Part shown: positions 30,573 to 38,367 of the stretch, in pieces | How positions within the stretch are numbered: position 1 is the stretch's first letter | How the letters are laid out: every line of letters begins with the position of its first letter | From: Chloroflexota bacterium | GTDB lineage: Bacteria; Chloroflexota; Chloroflexia; Chloroheliales; Chloroheliaceae | Length of the DNA stretch: 43,152 nucleotides | NCBI GenBank assembly: GCA_902812345.1 | Contig: CADDZM010000005.1 | Coordinates: 1-43,152, forward strand | Direction: 5' to 3' | Notes under the pieces: generated by a model | The model's database searches: none | What the model saw: the letters and a program-made list of their open reading frames with translations, nothing else | Told to the model about the DNA's origin: nothing | Program-made: the position numbers and the translations under genes

Positions 30573-32741
30573 CTAGTTACCGGAGGCGAGGACGCAGGGG
30601 ATGGAAAAGTAGAAAGTGCTGCCTTCGCCCGGCGTGCTCTCGGCCCAGATGCGCCCTCCTTGCGCTTCGACCACCAGTTTACACAGGGCCAGCCCTAACC
30701 CCGTGCCGCTCCGGTTCTTGGAAACGGTCGGCAACTGGGTAAATTTATCAAAAATGCGGTCGAGTTGGGCTGCCGGGATGCCCGGTCCCTGGTCGCGGAT
30801 AGCTACCAGCAAGGCTTTCAACTGGCCGCCGCCCGCTTCGGCTGCTCTGCTCTGTTCACGCAGGAAAGCCGTCGAACCGCGCCGCAATACGCTCGGGTCC
30901 AGGGCGGTAGTGGTACCGCGCCGCCGGATAACTTCTTCGATCTGCGCCGAAATTTCAATATCGGTCCCGGCAGGGCTGAACCGGATGGCGTTCGAGAGCA
31001 AGTTGACGATAACCCGGCGCATTTTTTCACTATCTACCCGGATATTCACCGGCTGCACAGGCAAATCCACGTTAATAGAGACCTGTTTTTCATGGGCTGT
31101 AATGATAATTTGCGAAATGCTGCCTGTAATCAGTTCTTCAAGATTAATGTTTTCAAGGTCGAGCGGCATCCGGCCTGCTTCCAGGCGGCTGACTTCCAGC
31201 AGGGCGTTAATCAGGTCAAGCAGGTTATAGCAGTTCCGCGAGACCTGTTCCATGAACTCGCGCTGTCTTTCGGCGTTCTCGCCAACGGCTTCGGTTTCTT
31301 CCATCAGGCTGCTGACCAGTTCGATACCGCCGATAATAGAGGTTAAGGGGCTGCGCAGGTCGTGGACGAGCATGCTGATAAAATCATCGCGCAGTTGTTC
31401 GAGTTCGCGCTGCTGGGTCGTGTCGTGAAAGACGTTCAGCCAGCCCACAATCCGGGCTGCGCGGTCCCGCACCGGGACAATAGCCCAGTCCACATAGCGC
31501 CGTTTAGGGTCGTCAATCGTTATTTTGCGCTGGATATAGTCGTCCGGTTTACGCCGCAATTCGCGCAAAATGCGGCCAACCAGTTCTTCGCTAAATTGCG
31601 GCTCACTCTCAAAAGCCTCTCCGAGCATGTTCGCGACCGCTTCAATCGGCTGGTCCAGCACCTGTTCCTGCTCTAAAAGCATCATCTCGGTGAAACGCGG
31701 ATTGCTCAACACTACCCGGAAATTGCTGTCGAGCATCAAGATGCCATCCGTGACCGAGTTAAGCACCGCTTCAATCCGGTCGCGCTCCTGCATAACCTGT
31801 TCGTAGAGCAGGGCGTTACTGATAGCGATAGCAGCCTGGGGCGCCAGTAAATTCAAGAGCCGCACATCATCGTCGTTAAAGGTGCGTTTCTTGTAGTCGT
31901 CCATAATTCCCAGGACGCCAAGCACGCGCCCGCCGGTAAAGAGCGGGATATTCAAAAGGGCCGTAACGCTGCCATTGTTCCGGTAACTCCTGGCCCGACC
32001 GCTCCACTCGGCGTAATTATTGATGCGGAAAGGCTTGTTGGTCACGGCTACCAGCCCGGCGGCGCCCTCGCCGTAATCGAGCGAACGGCCGATAAAAGAA
32101 GCGGCGGGCGGGATATTATATTCAGCCATAACGACCAGTTTTTGCTCTTCCTCATAGCACAAATACAGGTAAGCGGACTGCGCTTTTATAAGCTGACAAC
32201 TTCTGGCCGTAATAAGGTTAAGCAGTTCGGCCAGGGTCAGTTGCGAGCCCACCGCCATGGCCGTGTCGTGCAGCCTGCTCAGTTCTTCAGCCCGGCGTTC
32301 GGACTCCTGGTAGTGCTGGGCTTTTTCTTCGGCCGCCGCCACCAGCGCATCGGTGCTTTTCTTAAGCCGGATTAACGACCTGGCCCGCGCGATGACTTCC
32401 AGGTGCTGGATTGGTTTAACCAGCACATCGTCGGCCCCTGCTTCGAGGCCGCGCAGTTTGTCGGCAATATCGGTGGTGATGAGGATGATAGGGGTAAAAC
32501 TGATTTTAGGGTCGGCTTTTAGGCGGCGGGTTAATTGGAACCCGTTAAGCCCGCCCGCCGTGACATCAGCTAGCACGAGGTCGGGGTTCGTTGCATACAC
32601 CTGTTCCAGGCCGCTGGCTCCGCCGGGTGCGATAGTAACAAAATAACCTTCGCGTTTGAGTATGCGGCTCAAAACTGCCAGGTTATCTTCATTGTTATCA
32701 ATAATTAAGACGCGGCCTGAAGGAGCTTCCTCAATAGTCAT
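30573..32741 (-). CDS. Receiver-GAF-PAS-histidine kinase
   Basis: The 722-residue protein has an N-terminal receiver domain (residues 9-125: phospho-acceptor Asp59 in VLADVTAGG, Lys109 in LVKP). The usual acidic pair is Asp15-Asn16 instead of Asp-Asp. A coiled linker follows, then a GAF domain (about 165-310), a PAS domain (about 320-440), a HisKA block with His460 in MLVHDLRSPLTS, and an ATPase domain with VNLLSNAIRFSP, DQGPGIP and GTGLGLALCKLV. There is no membrane segment, so it is cytoplasmic. GAF and PAS modules sense small molecules, redox or light; the ligand is unknown. A promoter is at 32789-32817. Confidence 0.9.
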   Translation of the reverse strand: MTIEEAPSGRVLIIDNNEDNLAVLSRILKREGYFVTIAPGGASGLEQVYATNPDLVLADVTAGGLNGFQLTRRLKADPKISFTPIILITTDIADKLRGLEAGADDVLVKPIQHLEVIARARSLIRLKKSTDALVAAAEEKAQHYQESERRAEELSRLHDTAMAVGSQLTLAELLNLITARSCQLIKAQSAYLYLCYEEEQKLVVMAEYNIPPAASFIGRSLDYGEGAAGLVAVTNKPFRINNYAEWSGRARSYRNNGSVTALLNIPLFTGGRVLGVLGIMDDYKKRTFNDDDVRLLNLLAPQAAIAISNALLYEQVMQERDRIEAVLNSVTDGILMLDSNFRVVLSNPRFTEMMLLEQEQVLDQPIEAVANMLGEAFESEPQFSEELVGRILRELRRKPDDYIQRKITIDDPKRRYVDWAIVPVRDRAARIVGWLNVFHDTTQQRELEQLRDDFISMLVHDLRSPLTSIIGGIELVSSLMEETEAVGENAERQREFMEQVSRNCYNLLDLINALLEVSRLEAGRMPLDLENINLEELITGSISQIIITAHEKQVSINVDLPVQPVNIRVDSEKMRRVIVNLLSNAIRFSPAGTDIEISAQIEEVIRRRGTTTALDPSVLRRGSTAFLREQSRAAEAGGGQLKALLVAIRDQGPGIPAAQLDRIFDKFTQLPTVSKNRSGTGLGLALCKLVVEAQGGRIWAESTPGEGSTFYFSIPCVLASGN

Positions 32742-32788
32742 AAACAGCTTGTCTAACCTGTAATATTAGCTCTTAACAGCACCAATCT

Positions 32789-32817
32789 ATTATATGGATT
32801 GCTTTCGAAATTAGCAA
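32789..32817 (-). promoter_or_regulatory. Promoter of the receiver-GAF-PAS kinase gene
   Basis: On the - strand, TTGCTA (32817-32812), a 17-base spacer and a perfect TATAAT (32794-32789). The leader would be about 40 bases. Confidence 0.65.
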
Positions 32818-32862
32818 CGCTGTAAAGTCAGCCAAAATAACTATTTCCGGGAACTCCGGTGT

Positions 32863-32923
32863 TATAAAGTAGTTTATAGCCGGCCAGGGCAGTTTTTCTG
32901 ACCCGGCTACCCGGCTATAAACT
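32863..32923 (-). terminator. Nested/alternative hairpins between the D,D-peptidase and kinase genes
   Basis: Arms AGTTTATAGCCGG (32871-32883) and CCGGCTATAAACT (32911-32923) form a perfect 13-bp stem that can extend inward (GCC-a-GGG with CCC-GGC). A competing small hairpin TATAAA-gtag-TTTATA (32863-32878) uses part of the first arm. A tandem 8-mer CCCGGCTA (32902-32917) lies inside. The outer arm overlaps the peptidase stop codon. No U-run follows, so it may terminate poorly or attenuate. Confidence 0.55.
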
Positions 32924-35358
32924 TACTGTTCGACGTCTCGCCGGATGTGTTTGAGCATATTGCGCAGTTCTAGCTCGTTAGGAAAGTTTTCGACAGCCAT
33001 ATCCAGCAATAAGACGGCAAATTTTGGTTTGCCCGCTTCCCGGTAGGCGGTCGCCAGCGCCTTATAACCCAGCACCGGCATTTGCTCGAATTCCTCGACC
33101 GAGGCAAAGTCAAAAAGCGGGTCTTTCTCGACCACTCTTTTGAACTCTTCGATGCTCGCGCCAAACCGCCCGGCGTAGGCGTAGTCAATGGCTTGCCGGG
33201 CGTGGAGCGCCAGGTTGTCGCCGCTTCCGGGCTGACCGGAGGCTGCCCCCTGACCCCGGGCAATATTACTTTCGCCTGACCCTGTCCCGGCCTGGTTGCT
33301 GCCGCCGGGAGGCGGGCTCTGGTAACCGCCGGGCGAGTTGCTAAACGAAGATTTCCCGGCCTGGTTTGTGCCTCTTTCCGAAGACGCGCCAAACCCGCTC
33401 GAACTGCCGCTACCCGAACCAAAGCCGCCCGGACTTGACCCAAAACCGCTACTCGAACCTGTCCCTGATGCGCCGCTATTTCCCGTACCAGAACCGCCGG
33501 AAATACCCGGGCCTGCACTCCCGGCGCCGGGTGTACTGGCCGCCCCGAACCCCATCGTGTCGCCGGTCGCGGTTGGCTGGGTCGGTTGCGATGGGTTTAT
33601 TGGCTTCACCATTGGCTGTGTGCGCTGCCCGGAAGTCGAAGATTTGAATGGCGGCAAATCCGAAGAAGTCGGACGGACCAGTGGGTCTGCCCCCGGCCGG
33701 GTCGAAAGTGGGCGCGGCGGCTGCGCTGATCTGCCAGGATCAAGGTCGTCCGGGTTGTTCATGTCGAAATTCAGGTCTGCGTCGCCTTTACCGGTGCCAA
33801 AAGCGCTGCCCTCATCCTGGTTATTCAGGTCGAGGTTATGAGTTTCTCCGCTGCCAAAGACCCGCTGGTTTTCGGTTAACCCCGATGGGCGGTAAGCGCT
33901 GGTTTCGCTCAGCGGGTTTTGGGGATTGCGAGTGGTCGCCCCTTTGCCCGTTCCGCCCTGAGACAGCCGCGAGCGCAGGTCCGGCGCGCTGTTAAGGGCC
34001 GGGGTCGTTTTAGGCGGTTTTGGAGTGTCCGGCTCGTCATCATTTGAACCGGGTTTAAGATAGGTCCAGAACTTACGCAGGCCGTAAAGAGTTTTTGCCG
34101 CCCCGTCTTCCAGGGTAAAGGCAATCTGCCGTCCCCGGTCGCCGCCCAGCGGGGTAAAACGCAGCACCACGTAGACCAGGCCCAGCAAAATTAAAATTAT
34201 CAGCAAAATCGTAAAGATGTTAACGCCGCCTTTTTTGGAATTTGGGTCATCAGCACCGGCCCCGCTACTGCCGCTACTGGCGGTCGGGCCCGGAGTACCG
34301 GCCTGGTTTACCTGGGCATTGATAACACCGTTATCGCGGACATTGAACACGAAAAGTTTATCGCCTTCGGGCCGCCCGATGTAATCGCCGGAAGTCGCGG
34401 CGGAAGCGCCTTGCTGGATAGTTTGCAGATAAGTCGGGTCTTTTAGCTGGGCGAACGAGAAATTGAGCAAGTTGGTCGGGTCGGCCCGGAAGCCTTCCGT
34501 TTGTTCGTTCATCACGACCGTAATTACCGTAGTGTTGTCCCTGGTTGCGCTGCCCACCATTACCAGCCCGGCGTTATCGGTGTTGCCCGGCTTGATGCCG
34601 TTGGCTCCGGGATTGGCTTTCAGGAAAGGGTTATTCAGGTTGTTGAGGGGGTGTCCGGCTACGGTAGCGGTCTGGGTGCCGACAATCTGTTTCAGGGTCG
34701 GGTTTTTCAGCAGGTACCAGCCGCTGATAGCCAGGTCGAAGGCGCTCGAATAGTGGTTGTCCTGGTCGAGACCGTGCGGGTTGGTGAAATGGCTGTTGCG
34801 CATCCCCAGTTGGGCGGCGTAAGTGTTCATGCGGGCGACGAACTTGGCGACCGGGTCGCCAGCGCCGGCAATTTTGCTCCCGGCGTAACGGGCAATCGCG
34901 GTCGCGCCGTCGTTGCCGCTGTTCATCAGGGTTCCCCACAACAAATCCCGGAAGGTAATAACCTCGCCTTCGGAAAGGGGGATGCTGGCCTCGCCCACCA
35001 GGTCTTCTTTTACGACCTTGTATGTTTCACTCAGGCTGGTGCCGGGAATAGAAAAAGCCGTCAGCGCCGTCATAATCTTGGTGGTGCTTGCCATCGGCAT
35101 CTGTTTGTGAATGTTTTTACTGTAAAGTATGCGACCGGAAGCCACGTCAACGGCAATAGCCGCCGGGGCCGCTACCTGGGGTGGGGCGAGTTCGGCGTGG
35201 ACCCGGGCCGGGCTAAAGACTGCCAGACCGACGGCAAGTTGCACCAGCAAGACCGCCAGCAAAACCAGCCGGGCTACAGTGGAATTAGTTTTAAAGACCG
35301 GGTGTACCGTAGCAGCAAGAGCTTTGGTGCTTTTTGGCTGTCGGGTGGCCTTGAGCAT
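32923..35358 (-). CDS. S11 D,D-carboxypeptidase with long low-complexity region and TPR-like tail
   Basis: The first 330 residues are an S11 penicillin-binding domain after a signal/anchor helix (about 30-52). It has SxxK in ASTTKIMTA (Ser91, Lys94) and SGN at 147-149. The third motif reads KPG (256-258) in place of the usual KTG. A transmembrane helix follows at about 378-401, then about 300 residues of Gly/Ser/Pro/Asn/Thr-rich sequence, then a helical end like a TPR (ALHARQAIDYAYAGRFGASI and beyond). The frame is open to ATG 35466, but that ATG overlaps a promoter -10 at 35465-35470, so I prefer ATG 35358. The tail would lie in the cytoplasm if the second helix reverses topology. Confidence 0.8.
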   Translation of the reverse strand: MLKATRQPKSTKALAATVHPVFKTNSTVARLVLLAVLLVQLAVGLAVFSPARVHAELAPPQVAAPAAIAVDVASGRILYSKNIHKQMPMASTTKIMTALTAFSIPGTSLSETYKVVKEDLVGEASIPLSEGEVITFRDLLWGTLMNSGNDGATAIARYAGSKIAGAGDPVAKFVARMNTYAAQLGMRNSHFTNPHGLDQDNHYSSAFDLAISGWYLLKNPTLKQIVGTQTATVAGHPLNNLNNPFLKANPGANGIKPGNTDNAGLVMVGSATRDNTTVITVVMNEQTEGFRADPTNLLNFSFAQLKDPTYLQTIQQGASAATSGDYIGRPEGDKLFVFNVRDNGVINAQVNQAGTPGPTASSGSSGAGADDPNSKKGGVNIFTILLIILILLGLVYVVLRFTPLGGDRGRQIAFTLEDGAAKTLYGLRKFWTYLKPGSNDDEPDTPKPPKTTPALNSAPDLRSRLSQGGTGKGATTRNPQNPLSETSAYRPSGLTENQRVFGSGETHNLDLNNQDEGSAFGTGKGDADLNFDMNNPDDLDPGRSAQPPRPLSTRPGADPLVRPTSSDLPPFKSSTSGQRTQPMVKPINPSQPTQPTATGDTMGFGAASTPGAGSAGPGISGGSGTGNSGASGTGSSSGFGSSPGGFGSGSGSSSGFGASSERGTNQAGKSSFSNSPGGYQSPPPGGSNQAGTGSGESNIARGQGAASGQPGSGDNLALHARQAIDYAYAGRFGASIEEFKRVVEKDPLFDFASVEEFEQMPVLGYKALATAYREAGKPKFAVLLLDMAVENFPNELELRNMLKHIRRDVEQ

Positions 35359-35464
35359 TAAACTTTTCAAGCGATATGTTGCTTTCTCTGAGGCTATGAA
35401 CCAGCTTTTTGAAAACCCTTGTCCCTTCGGAATTGGTTTGAAATAACCAGGCTCTCGTGTTTTC

Positions 35465-35493
35465 ATGATAGCATATGCGTGGTATTGTGTCTA
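35465..35493 (-). promoter_or_regulatory. Promoter of the D,D-carboxypeptidase gene
   Basis: On the - strand, TAGACA (35493-35488), a 17-base spacer and TATCAT (35470-35465) each match consensus at five of six positions. The -10 overlaps the first possible ATG, which argues for the later start. Confidence 0.5.
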
Positions 35494-35556
35494 GCATTCC
35501 GGGGCACGCCTTAACATTTTCCTGCCGCCGGGCCGCCTTTAATGTCCTCTAACCGA

Positions 35557-35585
35557 TTGACAGCCCGGCTATCTTCGCGTAAAAT
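35557..35585 (+). promoter_or_regulatory. Promoter of the DUF4446 gene
   Basis: A perfect TTGACA (35557-35562), a 17-base spacer and TAAAAT (35580-35585). The expected start is near 35592, giving a leader of about 80 bases. Confidence 0.75.
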
Positions 35586-35674
35586 CAGCCCAACCCGGCG
35601 CGGATAATGGCTCCGGCGCTTCCTAATCATTTTGCGGCATTTTTTGCAGGTATCCACAGGAGAATACGTTTGGC

Positions 35675-36202
35675 ATGACCCCATTTCAGGAATTTTTCCA
35701 GAATTATGGCCCTTATTTATGGTTGATTTTGTTGTTGCTGGGTTTGGGCCTGGCTTACTCGTTTTACCGTTTCCAGACCCATTATCGTAAAGACTACCAG
35801 CAACTTGACGCGCTGCTCCGTTCTAATGGCGAAGGCGGCCTGGAAAAATTGCTCGAACGGCTCACCAGCCTGGAACGGGACGCCGCGATGCTCGACGTGA
35901 TGCAAACAGCCATGCGCGAACTCGAATTGCGCCAGAACCAGTCTTTCCAATCAGTCGGCCTGGTCCGTTTTAATCCTTTTACCGATATGGGCGGCGACCA
36001 GAGTTTTGCCCTCTCCATCGTAGATAGTTACGGTAACGGCTTCGTCCTGAGCAGCCTGCACGGCCGCACCGCGACCAGGGTTTACGCCAAGACGGTCCGC
36101 CGGGGTCAATCCACCCAGACTGTTTCGACTGAAGAACAGGCCGCGATTGACCAGGCCATGCGCTTCCAGCAACTTCCACCCGATACGCCTATCCAGGCTT
36201 AA
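35675..36202 (+). CDS. DUF4446 family membrane-anchored protein
   Basis: The 175-residue protein has one N-terminal transmembrane helix (about 12-34), a coiled-coil-like stretch (about 35-90, LEKLLERLTSLERDA), and a beta domain with VGLVRFNPFTDMGGDQSFALSIVDSYGNGFVLSS and LHGRTATRVYAK, the hallmark of DUF4446. The family is common in Gram-positive bacteria, often near ParB or DNA-replication genes, and has no known function. AGGAG lies about 13 bases before the ATG. A terminator follows 20 bases past the stop, so the gene is probably monocistronic. Confidence 0.88.
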   Translation: MTPFQEFFQNYGPYLWLILLLLGLGLAYSFYRFQTHYRKDYQQLDALLRSNGEGGLEKLLERLTSLERDAAMLDVMQTAMRELELRQNQSFQSVGLVRFNPFTDMGGDQSFALSIVDSYGNGFVLSSLHGRTATRVYAKTVRRGQSTQTVSTEEQAAIDQAMRFQQLPPDTPIQA

Positions 36203-36222
36203 TCTAACATTTATAAGACCAG

Positions 36223-36245
36223 GGCGGGAGTTTGCCCGCCTTTTT
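36223..36245 (+). terminator. Terminator of the DUF4446 gene
   Basis: A perfect 6-bp GC stem (GGCGGG / CCCGCC, loop AGTTTG) is followed by TTTTT. Confidence 0.85.
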
Positions 36246-36269
36246 AGTTTCCCTTGTTCTTTACATAAA

Positions 36270-36311
36270 AAAAAGCCCTCTCTTTCTTTTCAGGGAAGGA
36301 GAGGGCTTTTT
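36270..36311 (-). terminator. Terminator of the AAA/VWA operon, usable in both directions
   Basis: A perfect 13-bp stem (AAAAAGCCCTCTC 36270-36282 / GAGAGGGCTTTTT 36299-36311) with A- and T-runs on both sides. It lies 14 bases past the VWA stop and also backs up the DUF4446 terminator. Confidence 0.9.
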
Positions 36312-36325
36312 ATCCGTACACTGGA

Positions 36326-38332
36326 TTACTTCACGTGCTTGCGCTTCTGGGAAACGTAATCAACCAGGATATATTCGCCCAGGCTTTCAGGGCTGGAATA
36401 GAAGGCCCGGCCTTTGTTTACCTGGGTCAATTGCTCGATAAATTTCGCCAGGTAGCGGCTCTTTTCCAGCATAAACGTGTTGATAACAATGTTCTCTCGC
36501 GTGCAGCGGGCCGCCTCTTTGAGAGTTTCACTGACCGTACGCTGGGTCGGCGGGTATGAGAAGAACACCTGCCCATCTTCTTCCAGGTGCGCGGTCGGTT
36601 CGCCGTCGGTAATCATGATGATTTGCTTGTTGCCGCTCTTGTGCTTGCCAAGAAGCTGGCGGGCCATTATGAAGCCGTGCTGCATATTGGTGCCGTAGAC
36701 CTGTTCGTTCCACTGGACCTGGTTCAAACCTTCGGCGGTCATGCGCCGCGCCCGGTCGCTAAACCCGATGATATAAAGGTTATCGCGCGGGAATTGCGAC
36801 TGGATAAGCTGGTTCAGGGCCATCGCGACTTTCTTGGCGGCGGCCCAGCAGTTGCGCAGTATCATCGAGCGGCTCATGTCCAGCATAAGAACCGTGGACG
36901 ACGAGGTAATAAGCTCGGTCCGGTACACCTCGAAGTCCGGCGGTTGAATCCGCACCGGGGTCATCGGGCCTTCCCGGAAGACCGCGTTCATCACCGTCTT
37001 TTCGAGGTCGAGCAGGAAGGGGTCGCCAAACTCGTACTTCTTGGCGACATCGGTCCGCTCGCCGCCGGACCCGGTGAAACTGGTCTTGTGCTTGCCAAAG
37101 CTATCTTTCTTAAGCTGCGAGAAGATATCTTTGAGCGCTTTCTGGCCGATTTTACGCATGCCGCGCGGCGTCAGGTCGTAGCGGGCGCCTTTTTTCTCGA
37201 TATACCCGGCGTCTTCCAGCAGTTTCGCCAGTTCGCCGAGTTGCTCGACCTGGGCCGCCGCTTCTTCGCCCATCAAATCGTGCACCTTTTCGGGGTCAAG
37301 CTGCCCTAACCCCTTATTGCCGTACTGGACATCCTTGAGGTCTTTTTCAAGCATATCCATTTCCTGCAAGCGGCTCATCAGGTCCATGGCCTCGCCCAGG
37401 CCCAGGTTTTCGTCACCCTGAAACGGGTAACGCTGGCCCATGGGGTTACGCATCGGGTAAAGCTGCTCCAGGTTGGCGGCCAGACGGGCCAGGTCCATCC
37501 GCAGGCGGTCGTCTTGCAGCATGGCGTTCATCATGCTTTCAAGCTGGCGGCGCTGCTCCGGCGACATACTGTTCATCAGCGACTGCATCTGGGCCATCTG
37601 GCGCTGCAGGTGCTTGATAAGGTCGTCCAGGCTGTTGAGGCCCGGCGGGAAGAAGTGGCCGTATTTTTGCATGAACTGCTGGAATTTCGGCTCTTTGCCC
37701 TGGGCTTTGTCCTGGAGCATCTGGTTTAGCTCCTGGACCATGTTGCGCATTTCCGCCTTTTGTTCGGGCGTGATGCCCTCTATGGCCTGCTTCATCCCCT
37801 GGAAATAGCTGCCGAGCATCTGCTGCTGGATTTGCTGCATCAACTCCTGGAACTGCTGCCGGGCGTCATTATCCATAAACTCGTAGTCATTGAGCTGGCG
37901 GATTTGCTGGCCGGGGTCTTGCGGCAACTTGTCCAGATACTGCTGCTTCTTGTTGACCTGCTTTTCCAGCAGGTTTCGCAACTCTTTCTGGTCGCTATCG
38001 GCGGTCTCTTCCAGCCGCTTTTGCAAACCCTTGCGCTCCTGCTGTACCACCTGGTCGAGCTTCTCGCGGATGTCCTGCATCACCGAATCCAGGTCGTAGC
38101 GGTTCATCTCGGCCTGGCGGCGGGCGCGCAAGCGGTCAAGCAGTTCCTGCAGGCCGGCCATGCGGTCGCCCATCTGGTTGTTAAAGCCCCAGCGATAAAG
38201 CTTTTGCATGGCGCTCATCAGGTCGTTGTAATTGTCGTTCATCAGGTCTTCGCTAAGAGCGTCCATGACCTCGTCAGCGTCGAAAGGCAAGACCTGTTGC
38301 GTACCGTCCCAGCGCGAATATCTATAAAGCAT
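36326..38332 (-). CDS. VWA-domain protein of the COG4867 type
   Basis: The 668-residue protein has a long helical N-terminal region rich in Gln and Met (about 40-330: MQKLYRWGFNNQMGDRM, QELMQQIQQQMLG, and others), then a linker and a winged-helix-like stretch (KLLEDAGYIEKKGARYDLTPRGMRKIGQ). The C-terminal VWA domain has a MIDAS site: DMSRS near residue 485, GTN in YGTNMQHGF, and ITDGEP. MIDAS binds Mg for protein contacts. It pairs with the AAA gene 35 bases upstream, as in ChlI/ChlD and MoxR systems, which load metal or remodel a client. No His-rich metal-transfer site is visible. The target is unknown. Confidence 0.85.
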   Translation of the reverse strand: MLYRYSRWDGTQQVLPFDADEVMDALSEDLMNDNYNDLMSAMQKLYRWGFNNQMGDRMAGLQELLDRLRARRQAEMNRYDLDSVMQDIREKLDQVVQQERKGLQKRLEETADSDQKELRNLLEKQVNKKQQYLDKLPQDPGQQIRQLNDYEFMDNDARQQFQELMQQIQQQMLGSYFQGMKQAIEGITPEQKAEMRNMVQELNQMLQDKAQGKEPKFQQFMQKYGHFFPPGLNSLDDLIKHLQRQMAQMQSLMNSMSPEQRRQLESMMNAMLQDDRLRMDLARLAANLEQLYPMRNPMGQRYPFQGDENLGLGEAMDLMSRLQEMDMLEKDLKDVQYGNKGLGQLDPEKVHDLMGEEAAAQVEQLGELAKLLEDAGYIEKKGARYDLTPRGMRKIGQKALKDIFSQLKKDSFGKHKTSFTGSGGERTDVAKKYEFGDPFLLDLEKTVMNAVFREGPMTPVRIQPPDFEVYRTELITSSSTVLMLDMSRSMILRNCWAAAKKVAMALNQLIQSQFPRDNLYIIGFSDRARRMTAEGLNQVQWNEQVYGTNMQHGFIMARQLLGKHKSGNKQIIMITDGEPTAHLEEDGQVFFSYPPTQRTVSETLKEAARCTRENIVINTFMLEKSRYLAKFIEQLTQVNKGRAFYSSPESLGEYILVDYVSQKRKHVK

Positions 38333-38367
38333 TTGGTTTACTGCTTTCCAACTTTTTAAAAGTTTGT

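Noticed and set aside
34501..35361. 286-residue + frame opposite the S11 peptidase
   Set aside because: It is antisense to the catalytic domain with intact motifs, and has no SD or recognisable fold.
36587..38359. Two long + frames (240 and 199 residues) opposite the VWA gene
   Set aside because: The VWA motifs on the - strand are clear. The + translations are Leu/His-rich mirror products of the CAG/CTG-rich coding strand, so the apparent hydrophobicity is not membrane segments.
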